This document shows positions 9,079 through 17,053 of a DNA stretch of 64,000 bases, piece by piece. The translations under genes were made by a program, and so were the position numbers. Each line of letters opens with the position of its first letter. Within the stretch, counting starts at the first letter, position 1. Source of the DNA: Desulfotruncus arcticus DSM 17038 (lineage in GTDB: Bacteria > Bacillota > Desulfotomaculia > Desulfotomaculales > Desulfallaceae); assembly GCF_900113335.1 (NCBI RefSeq), contig NZ_FOOX01000001.1:248001-312000 (forward strand), read 5' to 3'. The notes beneath the pieces are model-generated. The model was not told where the DNA came from. It did not search any database and saw nothing but the letters and a program-made list of their open reading frames with translations.

Positions 9079-10662
9079 TTAAACTGCTTTTCTGTAATAA
9101 CTAATGTCTATATCGGGAAAAATATTATTTTTGTTTTCCAAATCAAATAGCATTCCTGCGTCAATGTAATTAGACTTAATTTGATCGTAAAGCGCTAAAA
9201 AGTTATGCATATGTTGTTTGGTCCTGCGGATTGCGTATTCCACCATTGTGCCTGTGTTCATAATAAAGGCCCAGTCGCTGCTCTGCGCCAGCAGAAGTTC
9301 CCTGGCTGCTTGTTTCAACGCCCTTTCTGTGAGCCCGCTACTGTGATGATAGTTGTTGGCCAGTTCTATCATGCGTTCGGCTGCTATATGGAGATGGCGG
9401 TAAATCCAATCGTTTTCCCGGCATAGCCATACTTCATTATAACCTTTGTTACCCCAGGTTGACGGGCACGGCCGGGCAACCTGGTTACAGGGATATTTTT
9501 TAAGGTAGTCTCCGGGGGTTACGGTCTCAATCATATCAAAATCGTAATGGGCTTTCCGCAGTACATTTTTTAGCCAATCCGGTCCTTCAAACCACCAATG
9601 CCCAAATAATTCAGCATCATACGGTGCAACAATAATAGGTTCCCGGTCCATTAGCGAACTTATATAATTAATCTGGTGCTCACGGTTGAATAAAAAGTTG
9701 CCTGCATGAATATCTGCTTTACGCAATGCATTCTCTCTGTTATAGGGTGCTTTATGATCATCTTTGCCTGTAATCCTAAAATATTTCAAACCTGTATTTA
9801 CCCTAATTCCGTCAGGATGGATATGGGGGTGGATATAATCATATTCCAGGTCATGACCAATATCACGGTAGTATTCGCGATAATCAAAATCACCCGGATA
9901 TCCTTCATTTGAGCTCCAGACTTGCTTGGAAGACTCAATATCGCGGGCAAATACCGCTACCCCAGTGGGACAGAAGATAGGCGCATAAATTCCGTATTTA
10001 GGTCTGTGCGAGGCAAAAAGCACTCCGTGTGTGTCAGTTAAAAAGTATTTAATGCCAAATTCTTTTATAATACTGTCAACACCCTCGGCGTAAGCGCATT
10101 CGGGTAACCAGACACCAACCGGGGGTTCACCAAAATGTCTATTGTAAATGTCAGCGGCAACTCCTACTTGGGCGCGCACAGCTTCTTGATGGATCATTAG
10201 CGGTAGAAATCCATGGGTTGCTGCACAGGTAATTACCTCAAGCCTGTTCAGGTGCTTTAACCTGGCCAAAGCGTTGATTAAATTGCACTGGTATTTTTCA
10301 GCATAGATATGCTTTATCTTTACAAGCCTGTCCCGGTACATCAATGCTGTCTGATGGAATTCAGTACCGGAAGTGCGGGTTGTTTCTTTATGTGCCAGTT
10401 CTATCAGGTTATCAAGATATTTCAGATACCTCTGCTGCAGTAAATCATCCGTCAGCATGCTTAATAGTGTTGGTGAAACAGAAAAAGTTAAGCGAAACGG
10501 TATACCTTCATCTATAAGCTCGTCAAATTTATCAATTAAGGGTACGTATGTTTCAGTAATCGCTTCAAACAGCCATCTTTCTTCCAGAAAGTATTCATAT
10601 TCGGGATGTCTTATAAAAGGTAAATGTGCATGAAGCACAAAACATAAAAAACCTCTGGCCAA
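9079..10662 (-). CDS. 1,4-alpha-glucan branching enzyme, GH57 family
   Basis: A 527-residue GH57 protein of the branching-enzyme subgroup (N-terminal catalytic barrel, C-terminal DUF1957-like helical part). It opens with FCFVLHAHLPFIRHPEYE, the first conserved GH57 region. The predicted nucleophile is Glu188 in GVWLPECAYA and the acid/base Asp349 in APYDAELFGHWWFEG. The enzyme would move alpha-1,4 chains to alpha-1,6 positions of storage glucan in the cytoplasm. The start is TTG 10662 with AAGGAGAAGG upstream. The DUF4912 gene ends 27 bp before it on the same strand, so they form an operon; the GT4 synthase and CBM genes nearby point to a common glycogen function. Confidence 0.9.
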   Translation of the reverse strand: MARGFLCFVLHAHLPFIRHPEYEYFLEERWLFEAITETYVPLIDKFDELIDEGIPFRLTFSVSPTLLSMLTDDLLQQRYLKYLDNLIELAHKETTRTSGTEFHQTALMYRDRLVKIKHIYAEKYQCNLINALARLKHLNRLEVITCAATHGFLPLMIHQEAVRAQVGVAADIYNRHFGEPPVGVWLPECAYAEGVDSIIKEFGIKYFLTDTHGVLFASHRPKYGIYAPIFCPTGVAVFARDIESSKQVWSSNEGYPGDFDYREYYRDIGHDLEYDYIHPHIHPDGIRVNTGLKYFRITGKDDHKAPYNRENALRKADIHAGNFLFNREHQINYISSLMDREPIIVAPYDAELFGHWWFEGPDWLKNVLRKAHYDFDMIETVTPGDYLKKYPCNQVARPCPSTWGNKGYNEVWLCRENDWIYRHLHIAAERMIELANNYHHSSGLTERALKQAARELLLAQSSDWAFIMNTGTMVEYAIRRTKQHMHNFLALYDQIKSNYIDAGMLFDLENKNNIFPDIDISYYRKAV

Positions 10663-10689
10663 AACAACCTTCTCCTTTTTTAGTTAAAT

Positions 10690-11430
10690 TCATACCTCTT
10701 TATCGGGCCTGCCGGGTGAACTAATCCCCAGGGGAATAATTCCCATATCCTGACCTATTTCTTCTGTTATCATGGGAGAACTGCCTATGTGCAACTTGGT
10801 AATGGACCGGTAAATGCCCTCAATCCACATCCACTCTTCATCCAATAAGTTTGAAATACTAACGCTGGGGGTCTTTACAATATTTGATCTTAAAATTGTG
10901 ATAAATCTCCCGTCAGGCATTACTCTGCCCACGTCAACACAAAAAGAGGAATTGGGGCGGTCTACCTCGATATGCCAGTTATCAGTAAAATCATTAATAG
11001 AAATATCTAAATAATCATTGGCATTGTAGCCATTAAAATATTCCAAACCTGTAACATCATAAACCCTGAGCACCGGACGGGAAGTGCTCCAGGCTTCGGC
11101 TCCAAACTGACAGCTAAATTCCTCTTGTTTAGTGGCTGTTATTTCCCAGTAGGCATAAATCCAATTGGGGTCCCGAACCATTAGCACCAGGCGGTCAATA
11201 CCGTAATTCCACGGTATTTCCTGTATAGGGTGTTTGGAAATTTTTGGTGTTGTTTCGGACTGGGAAACCGGGAAGGCTGCCTCTTCGGCAAACTCTTCCT
11301 GAAAAACCGGTGTTTGCAACTTTTTTTGCACCGGTTTGCGTCTATTTTTGGCCGACCATAAAAAAACGGTTAGAAGCAGTAAAACCAAAACTACTCCTAA
11401 AGCCCAGTTAAAAATGAAGCTCAATTGCAT
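10690..11430 (-). CDS. Membrane-anchored DUF4912 protein
   Basis: A 246-residue protein with one N-terminal membrane helix (residues 8-26, FNWALGVVLVLLLLTVFLW), a basic stretch, then a DUF4912 domain. The domain signature is IPWNYGIDRLVLMVRDPNWIYAYWEIT (residues 71-98, split here: PWNYG, RLVLMVRDP, YAYWEIT). The molecular function of the domain is not known; the fold is predicted to be sugar-binding-like and it often sits beside glycan genes. RBS AAGGAGG before the ATG. It is the first gene of an operon with the GH57 branching enzyme. Confidence 0.8.
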   Translation of the reverse strand: MQLSFIFNWALGVVLVLLLLTVFLWSAKNRRKPVQKKLQTPVFQEEFAEEAAFPVSQSETTPKISKHPIQEIPWNYGIDRLVLMVRDPNWIYAYWEITATKQEEFSCQFGAEAWSTSRPVLRVYDVTGLEYFNGYNANDYLDISINDFTDNWHIEVDRPNSSFCVDVGRVMPDGRFITILRSNIVKTPSVSISNLLDEEWMWIEGIYRSITKLHIGSSPMITEEIGQDMGIIPLGISSPGRPDKEV

Positions 11431-11634
11431 AAACCTCCTTTATAATGGATTCAACAATGCTGTCAAAAAAATAAAAACCGGCGGGAAGATAATAACGATA
11501 AGCATTCCGCGGCATAATGGTTTTAACTTGAAAAGCCTTTTTTATTATTGCCATAACCTTTTTGGTTTATAATTTTTTTGTTTTGCTTAGGTGAAACAAT
11601 TTATTATATTTGTCTAATTATGTATGCAGGTATA

Positions 11635-11664
11635 AAAATTTAAACATAGAAAATTTAAACATAG
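11635..11664. repeat. Perfect 15-bp tandem duplication
   Basis: AAAATTTAAACATAG occurs twice head to tail in the divergent intergenic region between the DUF4912 and CoA-binding genes. It may be a simple slippage product or a paired regulator site. Nothing else in 11431-11717 is convincing. Confidence 0.6.
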
Positions 11665-11717
11665 AATTGAGGTATTGAGCTTTTCAGGAATTGAACGGGA
11701 ACAGGGAGTGTTTATGA

Positions 11718-12152
11718 ATGTTTACAAACCCGGTCGACGATCAAATTCGGCAAATATTAACGCAATGTAAAACCATTGCAATTGTGGGGCTATCTGATAA
11801 ACCTCACCGTGACAGTTATATGGTTGCCAAATACATGATGGAAAACGGGTATAAAATTATACCCGTAAACCCCAGGGCCAAAAAAGTATTTAATCAAAAG
11901 GCTTACGCCAGCTTGGTTGAAGTGCCTGAGAAAATTGATATTGTAAACGTTTTTAGACGAAGTGATCAGGTTTTGCCGGTTGTTGAGGAAGCTTTAACGA
12001 AAAAACCTGGTGCGATCTGGCTGCAGCTGGGAATTGAAAATGAGGAGGGTGCCAGGCTGGCGGCAGCGCAAGGAGTTGCTGTGATTATGGATAAGTGTAT
12101 TAAAGTTGAACATCAAAGACTAATGAGTGATAATAATAAAAATAATGAGTAA
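11718..12152 (+). CDS. CoA-binding domain protein, YccU family
   Basis: A 144-residue single Rossmann-fold CoA-binding domain. CKTIAIVGLSDKPHRDSY is the nucleotide-binding turn and GAIWLQLGIENEEG the second conserved block. It resembles the CoA-binding domain of succinyl-CoA synthetase alpha without a ligase partner. Function is unknown beyond likely binding of an acyl-CoA or CoA. GGGAGTG lies 7 nt before ATG 11718. Its stop overlaps the start of nth, so it heads an operon with nth and trmL. Confidence 0.85.
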   Translation: MFTNPVDDQIRQILTQCKTIAIVGLSDKPHRDSYMVAKYMMENGYKIIPVNPRAKKVFNQKAYASLVEVPEKIDIVNVFRRSDQVLPVVEEALTKKPGAIWLQLGIENEEGARLAAAQGVAVIMDKCIKVEHQRLMSDNNKNNE

Positions 12153-12786
12153 TAAACAAGAAATTTTAAAAATACTTATCCGTGAGCTTCCAGATACCGG
12201 CCCGACATTGAACTTTAATAACACTTTTGAATTGCTGCTGGCGGTTATCTTATCCGCACAGTGCACGGACAAGCAGGTTAATAAAACAACAGCCAACCTG
12301 TTCTCCAAATATCAAACGCCTGAGGATTTTGCCTGCCTTGCGCCAGAACAGCTGGAGCAAGAAATTAAAGGCTGCGGCCTTTATCGCAATAAAAGCTTGC
12401 ATATAATTAAAACATCCCGCATACTGGTTGAAAAGTACGGTGGAAAAGTCCCGGATAATCTTTTGGCATTGCAGTCACTGCCCGGAGTTGGGCGAAAAAC
12501 TGCCAATGTGGTATTAAATATAGCGTACCAAAAGCCAACCTTTCCCGTAGATACCCACGTTTTCAGGGTATCAAGGAGGCTTGGCCTATCTGGCGGCAAC
12601 ACTTCTTTTCAGGTGGAGAAGGACTTAATCAAGTTAATACCTGAGCAGGAAAGAGGCAGCTGGCATCACCGGCTGATTCAATTTGGCCGTACTATATGTA
12701 CCTCAAGGGGGCCGAAATGTGATCATTGTCCGGTTGAAAAATTTTGCAAGTATCAACAAGGCAAAAAGGTCGACAGGGAGAAATGA
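12145..12786 (+). CDS. nth: Endonuclease III
   Basis: A DNA glycosylase/AP lyase that removes oxidised pyrimidines. The helix-hairpin-helix LQSLPGVGRKTANVVLN carries the catalytic Lys, VDTHVFRV the catalytic Asp, and the C-terminus holds the [4Fe-4S] cluster ligands spaced C-x6-C-x2-C-x5-C (CTSRGPKCDHCPVEKFC). I take ATG 12145 as start, overlapping the upstream stop by 8 nt; an in-frame ATG at 12127 would add six residues, and neither has a strong ribosome site, which suggests translational coupling. About 213 residues, normal for the family. Confidence 0.93.
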   Translation: MSNKQEILKILIRELPDTGPTLNFNNTFELLLAVILSAQCTDKQVNKTTANLFSKYQTPEDFACLAPEQLEQEIKGCGLYRNKSLHIIKTSRILVEKYGGKVPDNLLALQSLPGVGRKTANVVLNIAYQKPTFPVDTHVFRVSRRLGLSGGNTSFQVEKDLIKLIPEQERGSWHHRLIQFGRTICTSRGPKCDHCPVEKFCKYQQGKKVDREK

Positions 12787-12788
12787 AC

Positions 12789-13247
12789 ATGCATTTAGTA
12801 CTGGTGGAACCGGAAATACCGGCCAATACGGGTAACGTTGCCAGAACCTGCGCGGTTACGGGCGCTGAACTGCACCTGGTAAAACCTCTTGGTTTTTCCG
12901 TTGACGACAAACATTTAAAAAGGGCCGGTCTTGATTACTGGCATTTGCTAACCGTTCATTATCATGATAGCTTGGAGGAAATTTTTGAGGCGTATCCTGA
13001 AAACAGCTTTCATTTTGCCACCACAAAAGGGAAAAAGCTATATACAGAGGCAGTATACGGGTCTAACGATTTCCTTGTTTTCGGGAAAGAAACAGCAGGA
13101 TTACCCGTTCATATTATTAATACCTATCAAAAAAGCTGTATACGCATTCCTATGATCAACAAGGCGAGGTCTTTAAATCTTTCCAACTCAGTTGCAGTTG
13201 TGCTCTTTGAAGCGTTAAGACAAAACAATTTTTGCGGTCTGGGGTAA
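12789..13247 (+). CDS. trmL: tRNA (cytidine(34)-2'-O)-methyltransferase
   Basis: A small SPOUT-class enzyme that methylates the ribose of the wobble base in leucine tRNAs. LVEPEIPANTGNVARTCA is motif 1, LVFGKETAGLP motif 2 and IPMINKARSLNLSNSVAVVL motif 3, which form the knotted AdoMet site. Length of about 152 residues matches TrmL. Start ATG 12789 lies 8 nt from GGGAG; ATG 12783 would be only 2 nt from it, although it makes an ATGA overlap with nth. Co-transcribed with nth. Confidence 0.9.
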   Translation: MHLVLVEPEIPANTGNVARTCAVTGAELHLVKPLGFSVDDKHLKRAGLDYWHLLTVHYHDSLEEIFEAYPENSFHFATTKGKKLYTEAVYGSNDFLVFGKETAGLPVHIINTYQKSCIRIPMINKARSLNLSNSVAVVLFEALRQNNFCGLG

Positions 13248-13271
13248 ATTATGTAATGGAGGACTTAGTAT

Positions 13272-14222
13272 ATGGACTTAACAATCAAAGAACTTAAGGT
13301 TTCATTGGAAAACGAAGGCTATATTTGTGATGATGATTTGGTCATAACTGTATTTTTAGCCTTAAAGCTGGGTAAACCTTTGCTGATAGAAGGTGCCCCC
13401 GGAGTTGGTAAAACGGAAATTGCCAAGGTTTTAGCAGCGATTTTTGAAACTGATTTGATTCGCCTACAGTGCTACGAAGGACTGGATGAAAATAAGGCTC
13501 TTTATGAGTGGAATTATCAAAGACAATTAATCAAAATTCAACTTTCCAAGGAAACAGAATCCGGCGAAAAAATGGAACGCAATCTTTTTAGTGAAGATTA
13601 TCTGCTGGAAAGACCCTTGCTGCATGCTATCAGGTCTGAAAAACAAGTTGTTCTGCTTATTGATGAAGTTGATAAGGTTGAGGCGGAATTTGAGGCTTTT
13701 TTATTTGAAGTCCTTTCTGATTTCCAGGTTTCCATTCCGGAATTGGGCACAGTAGCAGCCAGGCATATCCCGATAGTGGTACTTACGAGCAATGGCGAAA
13801 GGGAACTTTCAGACGGACTAAAAAGGCGCTGTGTATATCTTTATATTGATTTTCCTTCCATAGAAAAAGAGTCGCGTATATTACAGGTTAAAGTGCCTAA
13901 GGCCGGGCTGGAAATTACCAAACAAATTGCCAACATTGCCAATTACATCAGAAATAATCTAAATCTGCGTAAAAAGCCTTCGATAGCTGAGACGATTGAT
14001 TGGGCCAGGGCACTGTCTGCCCTTAATGAAACTGCGGTTACCCCCGAGAATATTAACAGCACCCTTAATATTTTTTTGAAGAACAGAGACGACCAGCAAA
14101 TATTTATCAGTGCAATAAACACGAAGGATTTAGCAGGAAAAGCTGCAGGTGATAAATCAATTAAGTCAGCAAATCTTCACGCTGGTTCCTGTCATTGTCA
14201 CGGACATCATCACCATAAATAA
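13272..14222 (+). CDS. MoxR/CoxD-type AAA+ ATPase with a Cys/His-rich tail
   Basis: A 316-residue MoxR-family ATPase. Walker A is GAPGVGKT (residues 41-48), Walker B LLIDEVD (128-134), and LTSNGERELSDGLKRRC supplies sensor 1 and the arginine finger. MoxR proteins act as chaperone-like ATPases in assembling metalloenzymes and envelope complexes, usually with a VWA-domain partner. No VWA gene is adjacent. The last 14 residues (HAGSCHCHGHHHHK) carry six His and two Cys, a plausible metal-binding tail. RBS is TAATGGAGG 8 nt or so before the ATG. The partner and client are unknown. Confidence 0.85.
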   Translation: MDLTIKELKVSLENEGYICDDDLVITVFLALKLGKPLLIEGAPGVGKTEIAKVLAAIFETDLIRLQCYEGLDENKALYEWNYQRQLIKIQLSKETESGEKMERNLFSEDYLLERPLLHAIRSEKQVVLLIDEVDKVEAEFEAFLFEVLSDFQVSIPELGTVAARHIPIVVLTSNGERELSDGLKRRCVYLYIDFPSIEKESRILQVKVPKAGLEITKQIANIANYIRNNLNLRKKPSIAETIDWARALSALNETAVTPENINSTLNIFLKNRDDQQIFISAINTKDLAGKAAGDKSIKSANLHAGSCHCHGHHHHK

Positions 14223-14264
14223 AACAGCTTATTTAAGATCTTTAGCAGGAAATTGTCCCTTTTT

Positions 14265-14287
14265 GGAGAATATTTTTAATATTCTCC
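14265..14287 (+). promoter_or_regulatory. Perfect 10-bp dyad before the sigma-54 activator gene
   Basis: GGAGAATATT / AATATTCTCC with loop TTT lies 26 bp before the start of the activator. It lacks a T-run, so it looks more like an operator or a leader hairpin than a terminator. Confidence 0.45.
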
Positions 14288-14312
14288 ATTTGCGATGAAA
14301 GGGGAGTAACAT

Positions 14313-16043
14313 ATGTCCCTAAAGAGCAATCTGGTTAAAGAAATTCCTCCTATGGGGGATCAAAATTCAATTTTTGATTGTATCGAAAATCTGGTGATAG
14401 CTATTGACCAACATGGTTGCATCAGTATTTTTAATCCTACTTGTGAAAGGTTATTTGGCATGACAGCGGACCAGGTGTTGGCTAAACCGGTATCAAAAGT
14501 AATACCATATACCGGTCTGGTAAAAGTACTTAAGACCGGCAAACCACATTTAGGCCGTAAATTTGTCCTGGGGAATTCCCTATATATTGTAAACAGAACA
14601 CCTATCATAAAAAACAAAAGAATTATCGGGGCCATAGGTGTTGCCCAGGAGATCACAGAACTGCACCAACTGGCATCAGAATTAGATAAGGTTAAAAAAG
14701 AAAAATATGTTTTAGAATCAATATTTAATTATACGCAAGAAGGATATATATCTATCAATAGTGATGGTTACGTTAATTTTACCAACAGGGCCATGGCTGA
14801 TTTGCTTAAGAAAACCCCCGGTGAGATGATAAACCGGCACATCACTGACATTTTACCGGAAACAAAGGTGCATTTTTTGCAGATTGACGGTCAGTCGCAG
14901 CATAACGAGATTATAAAATATAACAATACAAATTTGCTGTTAAGCTGTTATCCGGTCTTAAATAACGGCAAAATTCAGGGAACTGTGGGAAGAGTTATTT
15001 TCCGGGATTTACAGACCCTTGCTTCAATGGCAATTAAAGATAAACAGGCTAAACCCGTAAAGCAAGATGAACAAGCGCGATATACTTTGGATGACATTAT
15101 AGGCGTCAGCCAGGTTGTCAACAGACAAAAAGAAATCATGCGTAAAGTGGCTCGTGGGCCCTCGACCATATTAATTACCGGGGAAAGCGGTACAGGTAAG
15201 GAGCTATTTGCTCATGCTGTGCACACACTGTCGCCAAGGGCCAAGGGGCCGTTTATTAAGGTTAACTGTGCCGCAATACCTGAAAACCTTTTGGAATCAG
15301 AGTTATTTGGCTACCGGGAAGGAGCTTTTACGGGGTCCAGAAAAGGCGGGCAGGCAGGGAAATTCGAACTGGCGCACCGTGGTACAATTTTCCTTGATGA
15401 GATAGGTGATATGCCGCTTTCCATGCAGGCTAAAGTACTCAGGGTGCTCCAGGATAAAGAAATAGAAAGATTGGGCGACGCCAAGACCCAGAAAGTGGAT
15501 GTCAGGATAATTGCTGCAACCAATCGTAAGCTGGAAGAGCTGATTACGGAAGGAAAGTTTCGGCGTGATTTATATTACCGTTTAAATGTGGTAAATATTC
15601 AGATTCCGCCTTTACGCGAAAGGTTAGAAGACATTCCGGGATTGGTTAACCATTTCATAACTAAATTTAATCGTGATTTTACGCTAAAAATTAACAGCGT
15701 AAGCCAGAAGGTATTGGATTTATTTGAACGGTATAATTGGCCGGGAAATGTGCGTGAATTGGAAAACATTATTGAAAGGGCTTTTAATCTGGTTGAGTAT
15801 GAGAAAATTGAGTTAAGCCACATGCCGACATACATTATTGAACAGGCTGAAAATAATGTTAAAAAACCGAAAGTAAGCAGTGTGGACAAAACCCTGCCTA
15901 CATTGCTGGAAACCGTGGAAAGGGATGCACTAATTGATGCCTTGGCAAGTACAGGCGGCAACAAGCTGCAATCGGCCAAACTCCTGGGTATCTCCCGGGC
16001 CTGGTTATATAAAAAAATTAAACAGTACCAGATTGAAATGTAA
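14313..16043 (+). CDS. Sigma-54-dependent transcriptional activator with two PAS domains
   Basis: A 576-residue enhancer-binding protein. Residues about 18-125 and 130-235 form two PAS sensor domains. The AAA+ domain has GESGTGKE (Walker A, near 290), GAFTGS (near 337, the loop that contacts sigma-54; the usual last residue is Ala) and FLDEIGDMPL (Walker B). The C-terminus (about 535-575) is a Fis-type helix-turn-helix ending in SRAWLYKKIKQY. It would sense a small ligand or redox cue and open promoters with -24/-12 elements. GGGGAG lies 7 nt before the ATG. The target is not adjacent; four sigma-54 promoters lie 32-40 kb to the right in this window. Confidence 0.92.
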   Translation: MSLKSNLVKEIPPMGDQNSIFDCIENLVIAIDQHGCISIFNPTCERLFGMTADQVLAKPVSKVIPYTGLVKVLKTGKPHLGRKFVLGNSLYIVNRTPIIKNKRIIGAIGVAQEITELHQLASELDKVKKEKYVLESIFNYTQEGYISINSDGYVNFTNRAMADLLKKTPGEMINRHITDILPETKVHFLQIDGQSQHNEIIKYNNTNLLLSCYPVLNNGKIQGTVGRVIFRDLQTLASMAIKDKQAKPVKQDEQARYTLDDIIGVSQVVNRQKEIMRKVARGPSTILITGESGTGKELFAHAVHTLSPRAKGPFIKVNCAAIPENLLESELFGYREGAFTGSRKGGQAGKFELAHRGTIFLDEIGDMPLSMQAKVLRVLQDKEIERLGDAKTQKVDVRIIAATNRKLEELITEGKFRRDLYYRLNVVNIQIPPLRERLEDIPGLVNHFITKFNRDFTLKINSVSQKVLDLFERYNWPGNVRELENIIERAFNLVEYEKIELSHMPTYIIEQAENNVKKPKVSSVDKTLPTLLETVERDALIDALASTGGNKLQSAKLLGISRAWLYKKIKQYQIEM

Positions 16044-16051
16044 CGATTTAG

Positions 16052-16143
16052 TAGACAGGAGTCAGAATTCAGGAGTCAGAATGAAAGAACTGGTTTAAGG
16101 CATTTGGAATTCCGACTGCCGAATTCTGAATACCTGAATAGTA
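16052..16143. repeat. GAGTCAG-type intergenic repeat, family R1, copy 4
   Basis: AGACAGGAGTCAGAATTCAG and AGGAGTCAGAATGAAAGAAC are followed by an inverted arm with GAATTCCGACTGCCGAATTC. The spacer AATGAAAGAA is shared with the copy at 4008. Confidence 0.7.
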
Positions 16144-16173
16144 ACCTATTGTTTTAAAGTGCTACTTTAAGGT

Positions 16174-16200
16174 AAAATCCCTTTAGCAAGGGGTTTTTTT
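16174..16200 (+). terminator. Rho-independent terminator after the PAS activator gene
   Basis: AAAATCCCTT / AAGGGGTTTT with loop TAGC (one G-T pair) runs into a T tract. Confidence 0.85.
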
Positions 16201-16209
16201 TCATGCACT

Positions 16210-16301
16210 TTTCTCCTTAATCCTGGCCATATATATGTCCAGGGCTAAGGAGAAAAGTACTGAAAAGAGCGCTATAAGGGAACTGATTTAATCGCGCTTT
16301 T
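16210..16301. repeat. Palindromic repeat family R2, copy 3
   Basis: The inner arms CCTGGCCAT / ATGTCCAGG (16222-16230, 16235-16243, one mismatch) lie inside longer arms ACTTTTCTCCTTA / TAAGGAGAAAAGT. A second hairpin AGCGC / GCGCT around AAGGGAACTGATTTAA repeats the layout seen at 3414-3441. Confidence 0.7.
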
Positions 16302-16328
16302 CATGTAAAGGGAGGTGGACATAGGTTT

Positions 16329-16967
16329 GTGGAAACCAGGGAAACGTCATTTGAGTTACCGGGTCATACTATAAACTTGACAGTGGTCAAAAATGTGGAA
16401 GAATTAATAACAGATCCTACAGATGAAGACAAAGTTCCTTGTTGGGCTGAAATCTGGCCTGCGGCCCGTGGTTTATCACATTGGATTTGGGACAACCTTC
16501 GTTTTGAGGGGGAGGAATTGCTGGAACTGGGGACAGGGCTTGGATTACCAGGTATAGTTTGCGGCCTTAAAGGCGCCAAGGTTACCTTTTCGGATTTTAA
16601 TCCCCTGGCACTGGAACTGGCGGGATTAAATGCTGCGCGAAACGGGCTTAAAGATTTTAAAACATTCCTGGGTGATTGGCGCAATTTTAAAATAGACAGG
16701 CATTTTAGTTGGGTCATGGGGTCGGACATTTTTTATGATCCTAAATTAAATGTGCACCTGCTAAACGTAATCAGGCAGGTTGTTTCCAAAGGTGGTAACC
16801 TGTTAATAGCTCATCCGAATAGACCGGCGACTTTTGATTTTATTAATGAACTATGCGCCACTGCAAAAACAGATCAGCGCGATTTTGTGATGCCAATTAT
16901 AATTGATGACCCATACTTTCCATACTATGAGATTCACGTGCACCACATTAAATTTAGGAGTCAGTAG
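16329..16967 (+). CDS. Class I SAM-dependent methyltransferase, METTL21-like
   Basis: A 212-residue protein with a Rossmann methyltransferase fold. LLELGTGLGLPGIVCG (near residue 62) is the AdoMet glycine loop, VTFSDFNPLALE the acidic residue after beta 2, and MGSDIFYD resembles the D-x-x-Y/F-x-x motif IV of protein-lysine methyltransferases (Methyltransf_16 group). PCWAEIWPAARGL before the glycine loop is typical of that group. Substrate unknown, perhaps a protein lysine. GTG start with GGGAGGTGG about 10 nt upstream. The last residues (RSQ) and stop are encoded by an R1 repeat copy that has invaded the gene end. Confidence 0.8.
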   Translation: METRETSFELPGHTINLTVVKNVEELITDPTDEDKVPCWAEIWPAARGLSHWIWDNLRFEGEELLELGTGLGLPGIVCGLKGAKVTFSDFNPLALELAGLNAARNGLKDFKTFLGDWRNFKIDRHFSWVMGSDIFYDPKLNVHLLNVIRQVVSKGGNLLIAHPNRPATFDFINELCATAKTDQRDFVMPIIIDDPYFPYYEIHVHHIKFRSQ

Positions 16968-17034
16968 ACAGGAGTCAGGAGTAGAAATAATAAATAATAA
17001 GAGAACAGTTACTCGTAAGTATTCTGACTCCTTA
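16956..17034. repeat. GAGTCAG-type intergenic repeat, family R1, copy 5
   Basis: TTAGGAGTCAGTAGACAGGA starts inside the methyltransferase reading frame, supplies its TAG stop (16965-16967) and ends with the inverted arm ATTCTGACTCCTTA just before the dnaE ribosome site. Confidence 0.7.
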
Positions 17035-17053
17035 AAAACTGGAGGTTTTTTGG

